From: Streptomyces sp. NBC_01551
GTDB lineage: Bacteria > Actinomycetota > Actinomycetes > Streptomycetales > Streptomycetaceae
Length of the DNA: 64,000 bases
Assembly: GCF_026339935.1 (NCBI RefSeq)
Contig: NZ_JAPEPX010000001.1
Location: forward strand, 4,211,501 to 4,275,500
Direction: 5' to 3'
Positions 36,611 through 45,954 of this stretch are shown one piece after another. The notes below the pieces were generated by a model. That model was not told where the DNA came from. It saw only the letters and a list, made by a program, of their open reading frames with translations, and ran no database searches. The position numbers and the translations under genes are program-made. How positions within the stretch are numbered: the first letter of the stretch is position 1; each line of letters begins with the position of its first letter.

Positions 36611-37924
36611 ATGGCGAAGAGGGCAGGCTGGCTCGGGCGGCTGGGGAACCGGCTGAGCCGGATGGAGGCGCGCCTCGACGAACGGCGTGCCGAGGTCGAG
36701 GCCGAGACCTCCGGGGTGCCCCAGGCGCCCGCGGATGCCGCCCCCGCGCCGGCCGCCATACCGGTCCCCGTGCCCGGTCCGCGCGAACGCCCCGATCCCG
36801 TCACGGTCGTTCCGTGGGGGATGCGGGTCGCCGCCGAGGTCAGCTGGCGGCTGCTGCTGCTCGCGGGCATGCTCTGGGTGCTGATGAAGGTGATCAGCGA
36901 GGTCCGCCTGGTCGTCCTCGCGTTCGCCGCCGCCCTCCTCGTCACCGCGCTGCTCCAGCCCTTCGTGGTCCGGCTGCGCCGGCTGGGGCTGCCGCGCGGG
37001 CTGGCCACCGCCGTGACCGCGATCCTCGGCTTCGTCGTCATCGGGCTCGTCGGCTGGTTCGTGGTCTGGCAGGTCATGGAGAACCTCGACGACCTCTCCG
37101 ACCGGGTCCGCGACGGCATCAACGAGCTCAAACTCTGGGCGCTGGACAGTCCGTTCCACGTGACCGAGAAGCAGATCAACGACATCGCGAAGAACCTGAC
37201 CGACACCATCGGCACCAACACCGAGGAGATCACCTCCGCCGGCCTGCAGGGCGTGACGGTGCTCGTCGAGGTGCTGACGGGCATGCTGCTCGCGATGTTC
37301 TCGACGCTGTTCCTGCTGTACGACGGCAAGCGCATCTGGACCTGGGTGCTGGGCCTGGTGCCCGCCCCCGCCCGGCCTGGCGTCGCGGGCGCCGGTCCGC
37401 GCGCCTGGCGCACGCTGACGGCGTACGTGCGCGGCACGGTCCTGGTCGCGCTCATCGACGCCGTGTTCATCGGCCTAGGCCTGTACTTCCTCGACGTCAC
37501 GATGGCGGTGCCGCTCGCGGTCTTCATCTTCCTGTTCGCCTTCATCCCGCTGGTCGGCGCGGTGATCTCCGGGGCCCTCGCGGTGGTCGTGGCCCTGGTG
37601 ACGCAGGGCGTGTTCACCGCGCTGAGCGTGCTGGCCGTGGTGCTGCTCGTGCAGCAGATCGAGGGGCACGTGCTCCAGCCCTTCATCCTGGGCCGGGCGG
37701 TACGGGTCCACCCGCTCGCGGTGGTGCTCTCGGTGGCGGCCGGCGGGATGATCGCCGGCATCGGCGGAGCGGTCGTCGCCGTCCCGCTGGTGGCCGTCAC
37801 CAACACCGTGGTGGGATACCTGCGGGCGTACTCGCAGGACCAGCTCCGCGCGGGCGCCCCGGCGATCGGCGCGGCGCCCCACGGGGCGACGGCCGTGAGT
37901 GGGGACATGCCGGAAACGGTCTGA
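36611..37924 (+). CDS. AI-2E family transporter (TqsA/PerM-like permease)
   Basis: This 437-residue membrane protein has a charged and Pro-rich N-terminus (about 1-75), about eight helices and the family-typical soluble loop between helices 3 and 4 (about 150-215). It also has FAFIPLVGAVISGALAVVVAL and EGHVLQPFILGRAVRVHPL near the end. The family includes the AI-2 exporter TqsA and Na+/H+ antiporters, so the substrate here is open. The ATG at 36611 is the best start. It ends 20 bases before a small membrane-anchored gene. Confidence 0.9.
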   Translation: MAKRAGWLGRLGNRLSRMEARLDERRAEVEAETSGVPQAPADAAPAPAAIPVPVPGPRERPDPVTVVPWGMRVAAEVSWRLLLLAGMLWVLMKVISEVRLVVLAFAAALLVTALLQPFVVRLRRLGLPRGLATAVTAILGFVVIGLVGWFVVWQVMENLDDLSDRVRDGINELKLWALDSPFHVTEKQINDIAKNLTDTIGTNTEEITSAGLQGVTVLVEVLTGMLLAMFSTLFLLYDGKRIWTWVLGLVPAPARPGVAGAGPRAWRTLTAYVRGTVLVALIDAVFIGLGLYFLDVTMAVPLAVFIFLFAFIPLVGAVISGALAVVVALVTQGVFTALSVLAVVLLVQQIEGHVLQPFILGRAVRVHPLAVVLSVAAGGMIAGIGGAVVAVPLVAVTNTVVGYLRAYSQDQLRAGAPAIGAAPHGATAVSGDMPETV

Positions 37925-37944
37925 GGCCAGGGGGAGGAGCGGGG

Positions 37945-38625
37945 ATGATCGGGGAGCCCGAGTGGGACGGGGACTGGGAGAGCGGGCGTGCGGCCGAGGA
38001 GGCCGAGGCCGTCGAGTCCGGATTAGGGGAGCCGGCGCGGGCGCGGGCGCCGTGGGTCTGGGCGCTGGGCGGGATCGTGGTGGCGTCGGCGGTCTGGGCG
38101 GGCACGCTGACGGTGCTGAATCGTTTCGCTGACGCCGGGCCGCCGATCGCGTACCGGCACAGCGAGAACCTGTGCGGGGAGGAGCCCCTGACCGCGCTCG
38201 GCAAGACGCTCTCGTCGTTCGACTCCGGCCTCCACCGCGAGCAGGAGAATCCCGCGGTGGACTGGGCGTCCTGCATGCACTCCGCGGGTGACCGGACGAT
38301 GTTCATGGCCACGACGCTGGTCCAGCTGCACAAGAAGACCGACCCCCGGGCGGAGTTCGGTGCCGGGCCGTCGCTCTCCATGGACATGGTCGATTCCGCC
38401 CCGGCCAATCAGCAGCAGGTGCCCGGGCTGGGTGAGCGCGCGATCATCACGCACGTCACCGGCGGGACCAGGGGGCCCCGGCTGGAGGTGCTCGACGGCG
38501 GCGCCGAGTTCATGATGACCGTCGACTGGTGGGGCGAGGAAGGGCGGGCCGAGCCGGACGAGGACGCGGTCAAGTCCGCGATGATCGAGGACATGCGCGC
38601 CCTGATGGCCCGGCTGAAGAAGTGA
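37945..38625 (+). CDS. Membrane-anchored protein of unknown function
   Basis: The 226-residue product has an acidic cytosolic N-terminus (about 1-30), one membrane helix (about 36-58, WVWALGGIVVASAVWAGTLTVL) and an extracellular domain with two cysteines (ENLCGEEP and WASCMHSAG) and a DWWGEEG segment near the end. No family was recognised. The pattern of Cys pair plus a conserved-looking domain resembles small DUF3558-like surface proteins, but I cannot confirm that. It is 20 bases after the permease gene and likely cotranscribed. Confidence 0.8.
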   Translation: MIGEPEWDGDWESGRAAEEAEAVESGLGEPARARAPWVWALGGIVVASAVWAGTLTVLNRFADAGPPIAYRHSENLCGEEPLTALGKTLSSFDSGLHREQENPAVDWASCMHSAGDRTMFMATTLVQLHKKTDPRAEFGAGPSLSMDMVDSAPANQQQVPGLGERAIITHVTGGTRGPRLEVLDGGAEFMMTVDWWGEEGRAEPDEDAVKSAMIEDMRALMARLKK

Positions 38626-38647
38626 CGCCGCCCCGGTGGTGAAAGGG

Positions 38648-38685
38648 CAGTGCCCCCGCCGCCGGTGACGGCTGCGGGGGCACTG
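38648..38685. terminator. Bidirectional hairpin terminator
   Basis: CAGTGCCCCCGC (38648-38659) pairs with GCGGGGGCACTG (38674-38685) around a 14-base loop between two convergent genes. Confidence 0.75.
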
Positions 38686-38701
38686 GACCTCGTACGGGGT
38701 A

Positions 38702-39241
38702 CTACTCGGCGGCGAGGGCGGCCTCGGCGTCGAGGGTGACCGCGACGGCCTGGATCACCGAGGCGACCTTGAAGGCCTCCTGGACGGTCTCGCGGTCGAC
38801 GCCGGCCTTGCGCAGGACCTGCTCGTGCGAGTCCAGGCACTGGCCGCAGCCGTTGATCGCGGAGACCGCGAGCGACCACAGCTCGAAGTCGACCTTCTCC
38901 ACGCCCGGGTTGCCGATGACGTTCATCCGCAGGCCCGCGCGCAGCGTGCCGTACTCCGGGTCGGAGAGCAGGTGCCGGGTGCGGTAGAAGACGTTGTTCA
39001 TCGCCATGATCGCGGCGGCGGACTTGGCCGCGGCGTACGCCTCGGGCGACAGGTTCGCCTTCGCCTCCGGCTCCAGCTCACGCAGGACGCGCGGGGAGCG
39101 GCCGGCGATCGCGCAGGACAACACGGTGCCCCACAGCTGCTGCTGCGAGAGGGTGTCCTGGTTGCCGATGACCGAACCGAGGTTCAGCTTCAGGTCCTTG
39201 GCGAAGTCCGGTATGGCGGACTTGAGGGAGTCGAGGGACAT
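38702..39241 (-). CDS. ahpD: Alkyl hydroperoxide reductase AhpD
   Basis: This 179-residue all-helical protein reduces oxidised AhpC in actinobacteria. The CxxC redox pair with its helper His is C132-G-Q-C135...H139 in [11 protein letters not shown], the defining AhpD motif. The gene starts 3 bases after the ahpC stop on the same strand, forming the ahpCD operon, divergent from oxyR. The length is normal. Confidence 0.95.
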   Translation of the reverse strand: MSLDSLKSAIPDFAKDLKLNLGSVIGNQDTLSQQQLWGTVLSCAIAGRSPRVLRELEPEAKANLSPEAYAAAKSAAAIMAMNNVFYRTRHLLSDPEYGTLRAGLRMNVIGNPGVEKVDFELWSLAVSAINGCGQCLDSHEQVLRKAGVDRETVQEAFKVASVIQAVAVTLDAEAALAAE

Positions 39242-39244
39242 CCG

Positions 39245-39799
39245 TCACTCACCGGCCAGCAGCGCGCCGGCGTCCAGGGTGCCCTCGCCCTTGTTCCAGT
39301 TGCAGGGGCACAGCTCGTCGGTCTGCAGGGCGTCGAGGACCCGCAGGACCTCCTTGGGGTTACGGCCCACGGAACCGGCGGTCACCATCGTGAACTGGAT
39401 CTCGTTGTTCTGGTCGACGATGAAGACGGCGCGCTGCGCGAAGCCGTCCTCGCCCTCGACGCCGCAGGCGCGCATGAGGTCGTGCTTGGAGTCGGCCAGC
39501 ATCGGGAAGGGCAGGTCACGCAGGTCGGCGTGGTCCTTGCGCCAGGCGTGGTGCACGAACTCGGAGTCACCGGAGACGCCCAGGATCTGCGCGTCGCGGT
39601 CGGCGAACTCGTCGTTCAGCTTGCCGAACGCGGCGATCTCGGTCGGGCAGACGAACGTGAAGTCCTTCGGCCAGAAGAAGACGACGCGCCACTTGCCCTC
39701 GTAGGTCTTGTGGTCGATCTGGGCGAACTCGCTGCCCGCTTCCAGCGAGACACAAGCGGTCAGATCGTACGAGGGGAACTTGTCGCCGACAGTGAGCAC
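39245..39799 (-). CDS. ahpC: Alkyl hydroperoxide reductase AhpC (peroxiredoxin)
   Basis: This 184-residue 2-Cys peroxiredoxin reduces hydrogen peroxide and organic peroxides in the cytoplasm. The peroxidatic cysteine is C51 in DFTFVCPTE, and the resolving cysteine is in DELCPCNW (C164 or C166). The GTG at 39799 is used. It is cotranscribed with ahpD and divergent from oxyR across 135 bases, where OxyR should bind. Confidence 0.95.
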   Translation of the reverse strand: MLTVGDKFPSYDLTACVSLEAGSEFAQIDHKTYEGKWRVVFFWPKDFTFVCPTEIAAFGKLNDEFADRDAQILGVSGDSEFVHHAWRKDHADLRDLPFPMLADSKHDLMRACGVEGEDGFAQRAVFIVDQNNEIQFTMVTAGSVGRNPKEVLRVLDALQTDELCPCNWNKGEGTLDAGALLAGE

Positions 39800-39934
39800 G
39801 CGCTCTCCTAGTGCATTGGAAAGTGACCCTTTTGGGGGCTTTCCGAGAGGGTTGGACGGATCTCACATGCTGGCACACCTGCATTGATTACAGAAATAGA
39901 TACTCTTGTGGCCGGTGATCGGAGGTGCCTATCA

Positions 39935-40882
39935 GTGGCTGTCGGTAATAGGGGACTCAAACAGGCGACGCTCGCGCAGCTGCGCGCGTTCGTCGCCGTC
40001 GCGGAGCACCTGCACTTTCGCGACGCGGCCGCCGCCATCGGGATGAGCCAGCCCGCCCTCTCCGGGTCCGTCTCCGCGCTGGAGGAGGCCCTCGGCGTCC
40101 AACTGCTGGAGCGCACCACCCGCAAGGTGCTGCTCTCCCCGGCCGGCGAGCGGATCGCCGCCCGGGCGCGCGGGGTGCTCGACGCCATGGGCGGGCTGCT
40201 GGAGGAGGCCGAGGCGGTACGAGCGCCCTTCACCGGGGTGCTGCGCCTCGGCGTGATCCCCACGGTGGCCCCGTACCTGCTGCCGACGGTGCTCGGGCTG
40301 TTCCACCGGCGCTACCCGCGGATGGACCTCCAGGTGCACGAGGAGCAGACCTCCTCGCTGCTGGAGGGGCTGACCGGCGGGCGGCTCGACCTGCTGCTGC
40401 TCGCCGTGCCCCTGGGGATGCCCGGGGTCACCGAACTGCCCGTCTTCGACGAGGACTTCGTCCTCCTCGCGCCCCGCGCGCACCCGCTCGCCGGGCGGCG
40501 AGACATCCCGCGCGAGGAACTGCGGGGCCTGCAACTGCTGTTGCTGGACGAGGGGCACTGCCTGCGGGACCAGGCCCTGGACATCTGCCGCGAGGCGGGG
40601 CGCACCGACGGGGCGGACGTCACCACGACCGCCGCCGGACTGTCCACGCTGGTCCAACTCGTCGCCGGCGGGCTGGGGGTGACGCTGCTGCCGCGTACCG
40701 CGCTGCGGCTGGAGACCACCCGAAACGAGTACCTGGCCACCGGCTGCTTCGCCGAGCCCGCGCCCTCGCGGCGGATCGCGCTGGCCATGCGGACCGGCAC
40801 GGCCCGGCAGGAGGAGTTCCGGGCCATCGCGGCCGCGCTGCGCGAAGCCGTACGCCCGCTCCCGGTGTGGCCGACGGACTGA
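39935..40882 (+). CDS. oxyR: LysR-family peroxide sensor OxyR
   Basis: This 315-residue LysR regulator has a helix-turn-helix (about 12-70, LAQLRAFVAVAEHLHFRDAA and MSQPALSGSVSALE). Its effector domain carries the two redox cysteines, C209 and C218, in DEGHCLRDQALDICREAG, the OxyR disulfide pair. Oxidation should activate the divergent ahpCD operon. The GTG at 39935 follows GGAGGT by 8 bases. An open frame further upstream is rejected because the LysR family begins just here. Confidence 0.94.
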   Translation: MAVGNRGLKQATLAQLRAFVAVAEHLHFRDAAAAIGMSQPALSGSVSALEEALGVQLLERTTRKVLLSPAGERIAARARGVLDAMGGLLEEAEAVRAPFTGVLRLGVIPTVAPYLLPTVLGLFHRRYPRMDLQVHEEQTSSLLEGLTGGRLDLLLLAVPLGMPGVTELPVFDEDFVLLAPRAHPLAGRRDIPREELRGLQLLLLDEGHCLRDQALDICREAGRTDGADVTTTAAGLSTLVQLVAGGLGVTLLPRTALRLETTRNEYLATGCFAEPAPSRRIALAMRTGTARQEEFRAIAAALREAVRPLPVWPTD

Positions 40883-40972
40883 GCCGGGGCCGCGGGAACG
40901 GGCGTACGGGGTGGGCGCCTTAAGGGCGTACGGCTTCGCGCGCGCCCCGTACGGCTTGGCGTGCGCCCGGTG

Positions 40973-43312
40973 TCACTCCGTGCGCAGGCCGTCCGGGCGC
41001 ATCAGCCGCAGCAGCGGCGGCAGGCTGAGCAGGGTGACCGCCAGTGCGACCCCGGCGCCGATGCCGGCCATGGAGGCGACCGAGGCCCAGTCGACGCGGA
41101 CCGAGACGTTGGTCATCCGCATCAGCACCGCCCCGAGCGCGATGCCGACGGTCGAAGCCAGGGCCAGGCCGAGGCCGATCGGCAGGGCCGTCTGCCACAG
41201 CACCGACAGGCTCAGCGTGGAGCGCTTCGTCCCGAAGGCGACCAGCGAGGACAGCAGTTTCTTGCGCTCCCGCAACTGCTCCAGCTGCGAGACCAGCAGG
41301 CTGGCCCCGATCAGTACCAGCACCAGGGTGGCGCCGACGAACAGGCCCGTCCGGATGGAGCTGAACCGCCCGGAGGTCTCGGTCTCCGCCAGGGTCATGG
41401 CGGTGGCCAGCGGGTCGGCCTTGAAGGCCGCGTTGCGGGCCAGCTCCAGGCCGTCCGCCACCTTCGGGTCCAGCAGCACGTACACCTGGGAGAACTGGGA
41501 CTCACCGAACGCCTTGGGGGCGGCGGCCGGGGTGATCAGCAGGCCCGTGCGCAGCACCCCGATGGGGTCCTTGCGGGCGGCCGCCGGCCGGGCGTCGGCG
41601 GGCACGGTCCAGGCGACCGGCTCGCGGCCCTCGCTGTTGTGGAGGTTCCCGACGAACAGCTTCTGCCCCGGCTCGGCGTCGGCGCCGCGCGGCACCGAGG
41701 GGTCGGGGGTGCCAGTCACGTAGAAGACGTCGCCGTCCTTGCAGGCGGGCAGCGTCGCGAGCTCGCTCAGAGCGGCGCAGCTGCCGATGTTGACGTCGAC
41801 CTCCTTGGCGCCCCCGTCCGGGCTGGGCGCGGCGGAGGTGGAGCGCAGCGGTACGGTCTTGGTGACGCCCCTGCCCCGGGCGACCGACTCGGCGATCGCG
41901 TTGATGTGCTCGTCACTGACGTTGCGGGACAGGATCGACACCGAGGCCCGGGTCGGGTCCTGGCCGGTGTCCTTGGTGTACTCGCCCTCGGCGCCGGCGA
42001 ACAGCATCTGCAGGGCGATGGCCCCGGCGACCGCGACCGCGATGCCGTTGACCAGCCGGGCGGCGCTGCCGCTGGTGAGCTGGAGCCGGCGGACGGCCAG
42101 CTGCCAGGAGACCGAGCCGGAGCCGCCGAGGCGGCCGACGACCCGTTCCAGGATCCAGGGCAGCAGTACGGTGATGCCGACCAGCAGCAGCACGACGCCG
42201 CCGGAGACCTGCCACTGGTTGAACCGGCCGCCCTCGTTGCCGCGGCCCATCATCGGGGCGAGCAGGCCGAGTCCGGCCAGCGGCAGCAGCAGCCGCCACC
42301 AGATCCGGCGCCTGCGCGGGGTGGCCGTACGGACGACGCCGAGCGGCTCGATGACCACGCCGCGCAGCGCGAACAGGGTCACGGCGACGGCCGCCGCGGG
42401 GACGGCGAGCGCGATGAGCGAGGCCAGCCAGAGCGTCGGGTTGAGGTCGTGGGGGAAGACGCTGCGCTGGTAGACGCTCACGCCGTCGGCGAGCTGCCGG
42501 GCGATGAGGAAGAAGCCGGCGCCCACCGCCAGGCCGACCAGCGATCCCGCGAGCGCCTCGCCCGCCGCGATCCGGCGCACCATCCGGCTGTCGGCGCCCA
42601 CGAGCCGCAGCGCCGCGAGCCGGCGGTCGCGGCGGTCGCCGCCGAAGCGGACGGCGGCCGCGATGAACACGGCGACCGGCATCAGCAGGGCGACGAACAT
42701 CAGCACCACGAGCAGCGTGAGGACGGGGTCCAGGGGTTGGGCCTCCATGCCGCTCCCGAAGGCCGTGATCCGCTGGACGTACGGGCCCGCGTCCATCGTC
42801 CGGAGCCGGTCGGTGCCGGCGTAGAAGAAGAGGTCCCCGGGGCCGACCAGGCCCGCGTCCCCGATGGTGGAGACGATCTTCCCGTCGAGGCGCTCGCGGA
42901 GCAGCTTGCCCTCGTCGCTCTTCATCAGCCGGTCGAGGGCGGGGGAGACGGCCATCTCGCCCGGGCCGGGGAAGGCCTTCAGGCCCGGCGGCAGCGGGGC
43001 GTCGGGGCCCTCGGGCTGGAGGAGGCGTCCGTCCACGCCGTACGCGCGGTACGACTGGTTCACCTGGGCGGTCAGCAGGGTGTCGCGGCCGGGCTGTTCG
43101 GCGCTCGGCGAGCTGAACGTCTCGCGCGCGAAGCCGCGCTCGTCGCGGGCCGAGAGGGCGGACGGCACGGCGCTGGTGAGCAGCAGCAGTGCGACGCCGA
43201 GGCCGACGCCCACGCCGGTGAGCAGGGTGCGCGTCCAGCCTTCGCGGCCGCCGGCGAAGGCGAACCGGGCGCCCAGGACGAGGTCGCGCGCCCATGTGCG
43301 GAGCTGGCTCAT
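40973..43312 (-). CDS. FtsX-family ABC transporter permease
   Basis: This 779-residue membrane protein has the duplicated FtsX/MacB permease layout: an N-terminal helix (about 30-52), a large extracellular domain, helices at about 225-350, a second unit with central helices (about 370-460), another extracellular domain and a final group of three helices (about 640-770). It ends with LLSLPPLLRLMRPDGLRTE. Such permeases act with a MacB-type ATPase to export or extract lipophilic compounds or to transmit envelope signals. It overlaps the ATPase gene stop by ATGA and belongs to a padR-ATPase-permease operon. Confidence 0.92.
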   Translation of the reverse strand: MSQLRTWARDLVLGARFAFAGGREGWTRTLLTGVGVGLGVALLLLTSAVPSALSARDERGFARETFSSPSAEQPGRDTLLTAQVNQSYRAYGVDGRLLQPEGPDAPLPPGLKAFPGPGEMAVSPALDRLMKSDEGKLLRERLDGKIVSTIGDAGLVGPGDLFFYAGTDRLRTMDAGPYVQRITAFGSGMEAQPLDPVLTLLVVLMFVALLMPVAVFIAAAVRFGGDRRDRRLAALRLVGADSRMVRRIAAGEALAGSLVGLAVGAGFFLIARQLADGVSVYQRSVFPHDLNPTLWLASLIALAVPAAAVAVTLFALRGVVIEPLGVVRTATPRRRRIWWRLLLPLAGLGLLAPMMGRGNEGGRFNQWQVSGGVVLLLVGITVLLPWILERVVGRLGGSGSVSWQLAVRRLQLTSGSAARLVNGIAVAVAGAIALQMLFAGAEGEYTKDTGQDPTRASVSILSRNVSDEHINAIAESVARGRGVTKTVPLRSTSAAPSPDGGAKEVDVNIGSCAALSELATLPACKDGDVFYVTGTPDPSVPRGADAEPGQKLFVGNLHNSEGREPVAWTVPADARPAAARKDPIGVLRTGLLITPAAAPKAFGESQFSQVYVLLDPKVADGLELARNAAFKADPLATAMTLAETETSGRFSSIRTGLFVGATLVLVLIGASLLVSQLEQLRERKKLLSSLVAFGTKRSTLSLSVLWQTALPIGLGLALASTVGIALGAVLMRMTNVSVRVDWASVASMAGIGAGVALAVTLLSLPPLLRLMRPDGLRTE

Positions 43313-43995
43313 ACGATGCGCTCCATGTCGCGGGACTTGCCGTCGCGTACGACGATCTCGCGGTCGGAGTAGGCCGCCACCCGGGTCTCGTGGGTGACGA
43401 GGACGACGGCCGCGTTGGCGGACCGGGCGGCCTCGGTGAGCAGCTGCATGACCAGCTCGCCGTTGAGGGAGTCGAGGGCGCCGGTGGGCTCGTCGGCGAA
43501 TATCACGCGCGGCTGGGTGACCAGGGCGCGGGCGACGGCCACGCGCTGGCCCTGGCCGCCGCTGACCTCGCCGGGGCGCTTGGCGCCGAGGTCGGCGACC
43601 TCCAGCTTGGCCATCCAGTGCAGGGCGGTCCGCTCGGCCTCCTTGCGCTTGACGCCGGTCAGGCGCAGCGGCAGGGCGACGTTCTCCACGCAGGTGAGCT
43701 CGGGGACGAGCTGGCCGAACTGGAAGACGAAGCCGAACTCGCTGCGCCGCAGGGCGCTGCGCTCGGCGTCGTTCATCGCGGAGAGCTCGCGGCCGGCGTA
43801 GGTGATGGTGCCGGAGTCGGGCGTGACGATCCCGGCGAGGCAGTGCAGGAGCGTCGACTTGCCGGAGCCGGAGGGCCCCATGACGGCGACGACCTCACCG
43901 GGGTGGATCGAGAACTCGGCGCCGTCGAGGGCGCGGGTGGGCCCGTACGCCTTGCGGAGATCCGTGGCGGAGAGCAGGGTGCCGGCCGGGGTCAT
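43309..43995 (-). CDS. ABC transporter ATP-binding protein (MacB/LolD-type)
   Basis: This 228-residue ATPase has Walker A GPSGSGKST, the Q loop FVFQFGQLVPELT, signature VSGGQGQRVAVARAL, Walker B VIFADEPTGALD and the His switch VLVTHE. The order and spacing match the MacB/LolD group that pairs with FtsX-type permeases. The ATG at 43995 overlaps the padR stop, and its own stop overlaps the permease start, so all three genes are translationally coupled. Confidence 0.95.
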   Translation of the reverse strand: MTPAGTLLSATDLRKAYGPTRALDGAEFSIHPGEVVAVMGPSGSGKSTLLHCLAGIVTPDSGTITYAGRELSAMNDAERSALRRSEFGFVFQFGQLVPELTCVENVALPLRLTGVKRKEAERTALHWMAKLEVADLGAKRPGEVSGGQGQRVAVARALVTQPRVIFADEPTGALDSLNGELVMQLLTEAARSANAAVVLVTHETRVAAYSDREIVVRDGKSRDMERIV

Positions 43996-44516
43996 CGGCG
44001 TACCTCCTGGGCGAGCTGGTCGAGGCGGGCGGCGGTGAGCTCCAGCCACCGCAGATCCGCTTCGAGGTGGAACAGGGCGTGGTCGCACACGAGCTGGTCG
44101 GCGAGGTCGCCCTTGCGCTTGCGCTGGGTCAGGACGCGCATGAGCCGCAGGTGCTCGGCGCGCTGGGTGTCCAGCAGCTCGTTGGCGCTGCGGCCTGTGA
44201 GCAGGGCGAGGACGACCTTGGTGTACAGGGTCGAGTGGAGGTACGGCTCGGGCTTCTCGGGCTGTGAGAGCCAGCTCTCGACATCGGTGATGCCGGCGTC
44301 CGTGATGGCGTACCGCTTGCGGTCGGGACCGCCGCCGCTCTCGATCCCGTCGACCTCGACGAGGCCGTTCTTCAGGAGGCGGGACATGGTCGAGTAGACC
44401 TGCCCGTAGGCGAGGGGGCGATCGTGGCCGAACTTCTCGTCGAAGGCGCGTTTGAGGTCGTAGCCGTGGCGCGGGCCGGCCTCCAGGAGGCCGAGCAAGG
44501 TGTGACCGATGGACAT
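43992..44516 (-). CDS. PadR-family transcriptional regulator
   Basis: This 174-residue regulator has the PadR winged helix at the N-terminus (TLLGLLEAGPRHGYDLKRAF and LAYGQVYSTMSRLLKNGLVEVDG) and the C-terminal Vir-like helical domain used for dimerisation. PadR proteins often sense drugs and control linked ABC exporters. The ATG at 44516 is used. It is the first gene of the operon with the ABC pair. A set of phased GTATAC repeats lies directly upstream. Confidence 0.94.
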   Translation of the reverse strand: MSIGHTLLGLLEAGPRHGYDLKRAFDEKFGHDRPLAYGQVYSTMSRLLKNGLVEVDGIESGGGPDRKRYAITDAGITDVESWLSQPEKPEPYLHSTLYTKVVLALLTGRSANELLDTQRAEHLRLMRVLTQRKRKGDLADQLVCDHALFHLEADLRWLELTAARLDQLAQEVRR

Positions 44517-44525
44517 GGCGAGGAC

Positions 44526-44569
44526 TGTACACGGGGTGTATACCCTCGCTGTATACGCACGGCGTATAG
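44526..44569. promoter_or_regulatory. Phased GTATAC-type repeats, candidate PadR operator
   Basis: TGTATAC occurs at 44537-44543 and 44550-44556, with related CGTATAG at 44563-44569 and TGTACAC at 44526-44532. The last three units have a 13-base period. They lie 10-53 bases upstream of the padR start, so autoregulation is likely. Confidence 0.7.
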
Positions 44570-44628
44570 TCCTCGCCTGAATCATCGTTTCCCCAGGTCA
44601 GGGGCGTTCGTCACGATTTCGAACGGCA

Positions 44629-44662
44629 GCGGCCCCGGACCTCCGCAGAGGTCCGGGGCCGC
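44629..44662 (-). terminator. Terminator of the SPFH-RHH operon
   Basis: GCGGCCCCGGACCTC (44629-44643) pairs perfectly with GAGGTCCGGGGCCGC (44648-44662) around a 4-base loop, 17 bases beyond the stop of the leftward RHH gene. Confidence 0.85.
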
Positions 44663-44679
44663 ATCGCGATCCGTACGTC

Positions 44680-44946
44680 CTAGCCCCGCCCGGGCCCCTG
44701 GTCGGGAGGCTTGGGCGGGCGGCCGCGCGGTGGGATCGGGCCTGCGCCGCCCGGCAGGCGGCCCGCTTCGCCGAGGGCGCGGCGGAGCAGGAACTCGATC
44801 TGCGCGTTGGCGCTGCGCAGCTCCTCGCCCGCCCAGCGCGCGAGCGCGTCGTACACCTGAGGGTCGAGCCGGAGCAGCACCTGCTTGCGCGTCTGCCGAC
44901 CCGCCCTCGCGGGCGGCTCCGGTCCGCCGTCGGGGTCGGGGCTCAC
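44680..44946 (-). CDS. Ribbon-helix-helix-like DNA-binding protein
   Basis: The 88-residue product has the segment [39 protein letters not shown], whose beta strand plus two helices match the Arc/CopG ribbon-helix-helix fold. Pro/Gly-rich tails lie on both sides. The GTG at 44946 overlaps the stop of the SPFH gene (GTGA). RHH proteins bind palindromic DNA as dimers of dimers, and a perfect palindrome upstream of the SPFH gene is a natural target. It may therefore be the autoregulator of this two-gene operon. Confidence 0.83.
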   Translation of the reverse strand: MSPDPDGGPEPPARAGRQTRKQVLLRLDPQVYDALARWAGEELRSANAQIEFLLRRALGEAGRLPGGAGPIPPRGRPPKPPDQGPGRG

Positions 44947-45893
44947 TGGTAGAGGGTGCCCGTGTTGACGACCGGCTGGGCCGCGCGGTCGCCGCAGAGG
45001 ACCACCATCAGGTTCGAGACCATCGCCGCCTTGCGCTCCGCGTCCAGTTCCACGATCTCCTCCTCCGCCAGCCGTGTCAGGGCCAGCTCGACCATGCCCA
45101 CCGCGCCCTCGACGATCTGCTTGCGCGCCGCCACGACCGCCCCCGCCTGCTGGCGCTGGAGCATCGCGGAGGCGATCTCCGGAGCGTACGCGAGGTGCGT
45201 GAAGCGGGACTCGATGATGTGGACGCCCGCCGCCTCGACCCGGGCGTGGAGCTCGACCGCGAGCTTCTCGGTGATCTCCTCGGCGTTGCCGCGCAGCGAC
45301 AGGCCGCCCTCGTCGTGCGAGTCGTAGGGGTACTCGATGGCGATGTGGCGCACCGCCGCCTCGGTCTGCGTCTCCACGAACTCCGTGAAGTCCTCCACCT
45401 CGAAGACCGCCCGCGCCGTGTCCTCGACCCGCCAGACCACGACGGCCGCCAGCTCGATGGGGTTGCCGTACGCGTCGTTGACCTTCAGGACGGCCGTCTC
45501 GTGGTTGCGGACGCGGGTGGAGATCTTCTCGCGGGAGGTCAGCGGGTTGACCCAGCGCAGTCCGTCGGCGCGGATCGTGCCCCGGTAGCGGCCGAACAGC
45601 TGGACCACCCGGGCCTCGCCCGGCGCGACCGTGTTGAGCCCGCTCATCGCGACGATCGCGGCGAGGACCACCAGGATGCCGCCGAGGATGAGCGCCACCT
45701 TCGCGCCGACCGCCGCGGCCGCCGCGCCGAAGGCGATCAGGCCCGCGCCGGCTATCACGCCCAACAGGCCCAGAAGAAGCGCCAGTCCGCCGCCGACGCT
45801 GCGCGCCGCGAACTCCCGTACGTCGTGCGACGTGCCCGTGCCGGAGCCCGTGCCGGGGCTCGTGCCCGCGTCCGTGGCCGATGCGTTTGTCAT
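44943..45893 (-). CDS. SPFH/Band 7 (stomatin-like) membrane protein
   Basis: This 316-residue protein has a Thr/Gly/Ser-rich start, two close membrane helices (about 33-60 and 64-88) and an SPFH domain (about 88-270) with [29 protein letters not shown] and the coiled region [29 protein letters not shown] proteins form ring-like membrane scaffolds linked to lipid domains and proteolysis. It is translationally coupled to a small RHH protein. The ATG at 45893 is used. Confidence 0.92.
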   Translation of the reverse strand: MTNASATDAGTSPGTGSGTGTSHDVREFAARSVGGGLALLLGLLGVIAGAGLIAFGAAAAAVGAKVALILGGILVVLAAIVAMSGLNTVAPGEARVVQLFGRYRGTIRADGLRWVNPLTSREKISTRVRNHETAVLKVNDAYGNPIELAAVVVWRVEDTARAVFEVEDFTEFVETQTEAAVRHIAIEYPYDSHDEGGLSLRGNAEEITEKLAVELHARVEAAGVHIIESRFTHLAYAPEIASAMLQRQQAGAVVAARKQIVEGAVGMVELALTRLAEEEIVELDAERKAAMVSNLMVVLCGDRAAQPVVNTGTLYQ

Positions 45894-45938
45894 TGCCTGC
45901 CCCCGTTTGTTCGGTCGTGGCCCCTCGGATCTCTTAGC

Positions 45939-45954
45939 AAAGTGATATCACTTT
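45939..45954. promoter_or_regulatory. Perfect 16-base palindrome upstream of the SPFH gene
   Basis: AAAGTGATATCACTTT is a perfect, AT-rich palindrome in a high-GC region, 46 bases upstream of the SPFH start. It is the likely operator for the RHH protein made by the second gene of the operon. Confidence 0.8.

Noticed and set aside
40903..40953. Possible terminator CGTACGGGG/CCCCGTACG between oxyR and the permease gene
   Set aside because: The arms are only 9 bases with a 33-base loop, and the same GTACGG motif recurs by chance nearby.
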